Assembly (NCBI GenBank): GCA_019100305.1
Contig: JAHRHW010000009.1
Span: 1 to 26,092, forward strand
From: Candidatus Thiodiazotropha taylori
Lineage (GTDB): Bacteria; Pseudomonadota; Gammaproteobacteria; Chromatiales; Chromatiaceae
Length of the DNA stretch: 26,092 bases
Direction of reading: 5' to 3'
Below are positions 23,622-26,092 of the stretch, piece after piece. The notes under the pieces were generated by a model. That model did no database searches. It worked only from the letters and a program-made list of their open reading frames with translations, and had not been told where the DNA came from. Positions within the stretch are counted from its first letter, which is position 1; each line of letters opens with the position of its first letter. The translations under genes and the position numbers were made by a program.

Positions 23622-23654
23622 AAAAAAAACCCGCGTGAGGGGAAACACGCGGGT
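23622..23654 (-). terminator. intrinsic terminator of the cytochrome gene
   Basis: On the - strand a perfect 9-bp GC-rich stem (ACCCGCGTG 23654-23646, CACGCGGGT 23637-23629, loop of 8) is followed by a run of eight T that overlaps its last base. It lies about 22 bp past the cytochrome stop. The + strand has no T-run after the stem, so it is directional. Confidence 0.85.
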
Positions 23655-23675
23655 AAGGGTAAAACTACCTGATTC

Positions 23676-26092
23676 TCAATCGTGGTTTATTTCATTCTCG
23701 TGGCACTCTACACAGCCAACCATATAACCTTTCTCAAAGGTGGCACTGTTTCCATCCGGACAGAATGCCGTGCTGGAATCGCACTCCAGATCCCGGGTAA
23801 CCGCCATACGTGAGAGCACCGTACCCAATCCATCTGGACCATGGCATGCTTTACACTCATCTGCATTGCGCTCTGCCATATCACCATGACCACCATCGGC
23901 GAACCGGGTATTGCCGACAGGATGCATACCGTGCGGACCCCCAAGGGTGTTTCCTAAATCACCTTCGTGACAGGTGCTGCACTCAATTATGGTGCCTTTA
24001 TGGCCCTGCAGTTGATTGGCCGCCACGTTATCGTTTGCATCATCATGCTTGTTCGGCCAGATACCGTGTGTTGCGCCATGACAGGCCTCACAGAAGATTC
24101 CTTCGTGCCCCACACTGACACGATAGAGCATGGGATTACCGATGCGAGGATCATCGGGTCCGGTCACTGCCGGGTTATCCGCCTCGATGGTATTTTCAGC
24201 AAAACGCTTGTTGCTCGGTACGATCGGAGTGGCCTTACTGTCATCCGAGAGATAGGCTTTGAATAGCCTGATGTTGTCCGAATTGCTGTCAGTATCGGCA
24301 GGATTCACCACCGTACCAGGCATACCGGCCATATTATCCATCGCATCACCGGTATGGCAGGAACCACAACCTGGCTCATTGGCCCAGGGCACTCGGGGTT
24401 GTTGCGGATCGGCAGTCGTATCATAGAAGTTGCCGCCAAGAACAAAGTCTCCTGGATTATCCGGAGTCACCTTATCGGTAAAATCCCTACCCACCTGCAT
24501 CATATCACCGTGACAGTCCTGACAGAGCATGCCGCCATTTGACATGGCACCGCGCAGACAATCGGTACGTCTTCCGGGATGACACTGGTAACAGGTCTCC
24601 TGCAGTACCTCACGACGCTCCTGATGATTGGCGACAACGCCAAACTCATCTTTGATGGCATCCGGCATGTCAGGAAAGATCAACGCACCACTCTCATCAG
24701 TGAGACTACCGTGGTGACTGTGCATCACATTCGACATACTCTTAACGGAGATCTGATTACGACCATTGGCAAAATCACCATACGGATCAAACTCCGGACC
24801 CAACGGACCCAGCTGAGCAAGATCGAGTGCCGGTGTGTAGTGACACTGCTGACAGACCACCGGAGTCTGATTTTCCAGATCAGTGCCGTGCTTCTGATCA
24901 TGCAGACGGACCAGATTCAGGTCCGTGGCATACTCCTTGCTGACTTCATCCGGCACCATCTCATACATCGGATCATCCAGGGAGGATGCAACCTCAGCTA
25001 AAGCGGCTGTTGCGAGACCGTTGCCACCATCCACATCTGCCCCGTGACAGGCGCCACAATTGGCTTCACCGGAGATTGGCACAACGGTATCCACCGAGGC
25101 CAGAACAGTCTCACCCTGCTTGGCCTGGACGCGATAGAGCGGCCATGGGTTTTCCAGACCGAAATCATCAAACGCACTGATGGGTATACCAGGCGCTTCA
25201 AACCAATTCACGTCCTCAACAACATAACCGAACTGGAAGTTCCTATTCAGTCCCAGGGCAGGAAACATATCGATGAAGAAGGGCTGATCCGTGACAAATG
25301 CCTCGAACTTCTCAAGCGCATTTTCCACATAGGGCCCATGACGGCCTGGCATTGCCTGTTGCTCAGCAGCGAGACCAAAATCCCCCAGATAGAGTTGCTC
25401 AACATTCGGCATGGGCAGACCCAGGTCGAGAATGCCCTCCACCGGTCCGGCTGGATAGAAAGCTGGAAGAATACCGGGTGGATAGAAAGGATCATAGGCG
25501 TCCCGGGCCACATCCCAGAAGTTGGTTTTGAAGACCTCACCAGTGGTTGCATTCCTGCTCGAATAGACCGGGCCGGATTGGGCTGAATTCAGACCAGTCG
25601 TAGTGATCGGATCCAGTGGATTTGAAGCCGCTGAATAGTAAACATCCACATCGTTGGGCCCAAGGATCTCCGGCTTGAGACCACGCTTGATGACTGTTGC
25701 GTGGAGCACATTGAATGGTGGCAGGATGCTTGAAATACGGGTATCGAAGTCACCGCAATGCATGCCAAGGTCATTGACAGCAAATACACGATAATCGTTG
25801 CTATTGATGAGTGGCTGTTCTGGAACCGGGGCACCCGGCATACCGTTCTGACTGGTTGAATTGATCGATATCGTAGTTGGCTGACCACCCTCCTGAATCG
25901 ATGCAACAGTGATCACTTCGGTAGCAGCGCCCTCGCTATCCTTGACGGTAAGCATCACCTGAAAGATACCGGTTTCGCTATAAACATGGGATGGGTTGGC
26001 TTCATTACTGGTGTTACCGTCACCAAAATCCCACAGATAAACCAGCTCACCCATTTCCGGATCACTGGAACCCTCACTTGAAAAGTCAACCA
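23676..26092 (-). CDS. PKD-domain multihaem c-type cytochrome (nine CxxCH), N-terminus outside window
   Basis: The frame is open to the right edge, so the start and any signal peptide are missing; 805 residues are visible. The first ~55 are a PKD domain (YLWDFGDGNTSNEANPSHVY). Then comes a region with NDLGMHCGDFDTRISSILPP and no haem motifs for about 250 residues, followed by nine CxxCH sites: CGACH, CQQCH, CYQCH, CQDCH, CGSCH, CEACH, CSTCH, CKACH and CVECH. Many extra His residues could be distal haem ligands. PKD domains are typical of exported or surface proteins, so a periplasmic or extracellular electron-transfer role is likely. I do not recognise a characterised enzyme, and no electron partner is visible in the window. 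Confidence 0.87.
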   Translation of the reverse strand, partial: VDFSSEGSSDPEMGELVYLWDFGDGNTSNEANPSHVYSETGIFQVMLTVKDSEGAATEVITVASIQEGGQPTTISINSTSQNGMPGAPVPEQPLINSNDYRVFAVNDLGMHCGDFDTRISSILPPFNVLHATVIKRGLKPEILGPNDVDVYYSAASNPLDPITTTGLNSAQSGPVYSSRNATTGEVFKTNFWDVARDAYDPFYPPGILPAFYPAGPVEGILDLGLPMPNVEQLYLGDFGLAAEQQAMPGRHGPYVENALEKFEAFVTDQPFFIDMFPALGLNRNFQFGYVVEDVNWFEAPGIPISAFDDFGLENPWPLYRVQAKQGETVLASVDTVVPISGEANCGACHGADVDGGNGLATAALAEVASSLDDPMYEMVPDEVSKEYATDLNLVRLHDQKHGTDLENQTPVVCQQCHYTPALDLAQLGPLGPEFDPYGDFANGRNQISVKSMSNVMHSHHGSLTDESGALIFPDMPDAIKDEFGVVANHQERREVLQETCYQCHPGRRTDCLRGAMSNGGMLCQDCHGDMMQVGRDFTDKVTPDNPGDFVLGGNFYDTTADPQQPRVPWANEPGCGSCHTGDAMDNMAGMPGTVVNPADTDSNSDNIRLFKAYLSDDSKATPIVPSNKRFAENTIEADNPAVTGPDDPRIGNPMLYRVSVGHEGIFCEACHGATHGIWPNKHDDANDNVAANQLQGHKGTIIECSTCHEGDLGNTLGGPHGMHPVGNTRFADGGHGDMAERNADECKACHGPDGLGTVLSRMAVTRDLECDSSTAFCPDGNSATFEKGYMVGCVECHENEINHD

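Noticed and set aside
23629..23654. Bidirectional terminator for tonB and the cytochrome gene
   Set aside because: Only the - strand has a T-tract after the stem; the + strand continues with AAGGGTAAAA.
24579..25586. Several + strand ORFs opposite the cytochrome gene
   Set aside because: They are antisense to a protein with nine intact CxxCH motifs and have no family features.

Overview
The window is dense, moderately GC-rich bacterial DNA with overlapping genes (many ATGA or TGATG junctions). It most likely comes from a gammaproteobacterium. That guess rests on the outer-membrane TonB receptor with ExbB/ExbD/TonB, the multihaem c-type cytochrome and the general gene style. A respiratory, possibly sulfur-metabolising, lifestyle is my inference and is not proven by any single gene. 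No rRNA, tRNA, CRISPR array or complete insertion sequence was seen.

Layout. (1) 2-4075, + strand: the end of a DUF2126/transglutaminase-type protein (cut by the window edge), a circularly permuted ATP-grasp protein and an alpha-E (DUF403) protein, which form the widespread peptide-ligase/transglutaminase cassette. (2) 4187-16162, + strand: a long operon for a membrane-bound respiratory complex. It reads MrpE, MrpF, MrpG, MbhD-like (DUF4040), an MbhE+MrpB fusion, MrpC, MrpD, a NuoL-like antiporter subunit, NuoH, NuoB (split by an in-frame TAA), NuoC, NuoD, and a NuoI-type ferredoxin fused to a GltD/NfnL-like FAD/NAD(P) module, then a ferritin-like protein. From memory this order matches the archaeal Mbx/Mbs (ferredoxin-linked, Mrp-type) complexes, not complex I. 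The NuoD-like subunit keeps only one cysteine of each [NiFe]-hydrogenase CxxC motif, so it is probably not a hydrogenase. The fused last subunit suggests a nicotinamide nucleotide can exchange electrons directly with the complex while ions are pumped.

(3) 16163-17052: a mostly non-coding stretch with one doubtful small membrane-protein ORF, a possible -10 element and a good Fur-box-like palindrome. (4) 17053-23511, + strand: a TonB-dependent receptor, a DUF4198-like periplasmic protein, a NapH-like polyferredoxin membrane protein, a DsbD/TauE-like membrane protein, and ExbB, ExbD and TonB. This looks like a self-contained, redox-linked metal (probably iron) uptake system with its own energising motor. 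(5) 23676-26092, - strand: a convergent gene, cut by the window edge, for a large PKD-domain cytochrome with nine CxxCH haem sites. It is closed by a clear intrinsic terminator.

The most notable points are the Mbx-like complex with the ferredoxin-flavoprotein fusion, the TAA that splits its NuoB-like subunit exactly where the family is normally continuous, a 163-bp inverted-repeat (MITE-like) element between the NuoC- and NuoD-like genes, and the redox-coupled TonB operon.
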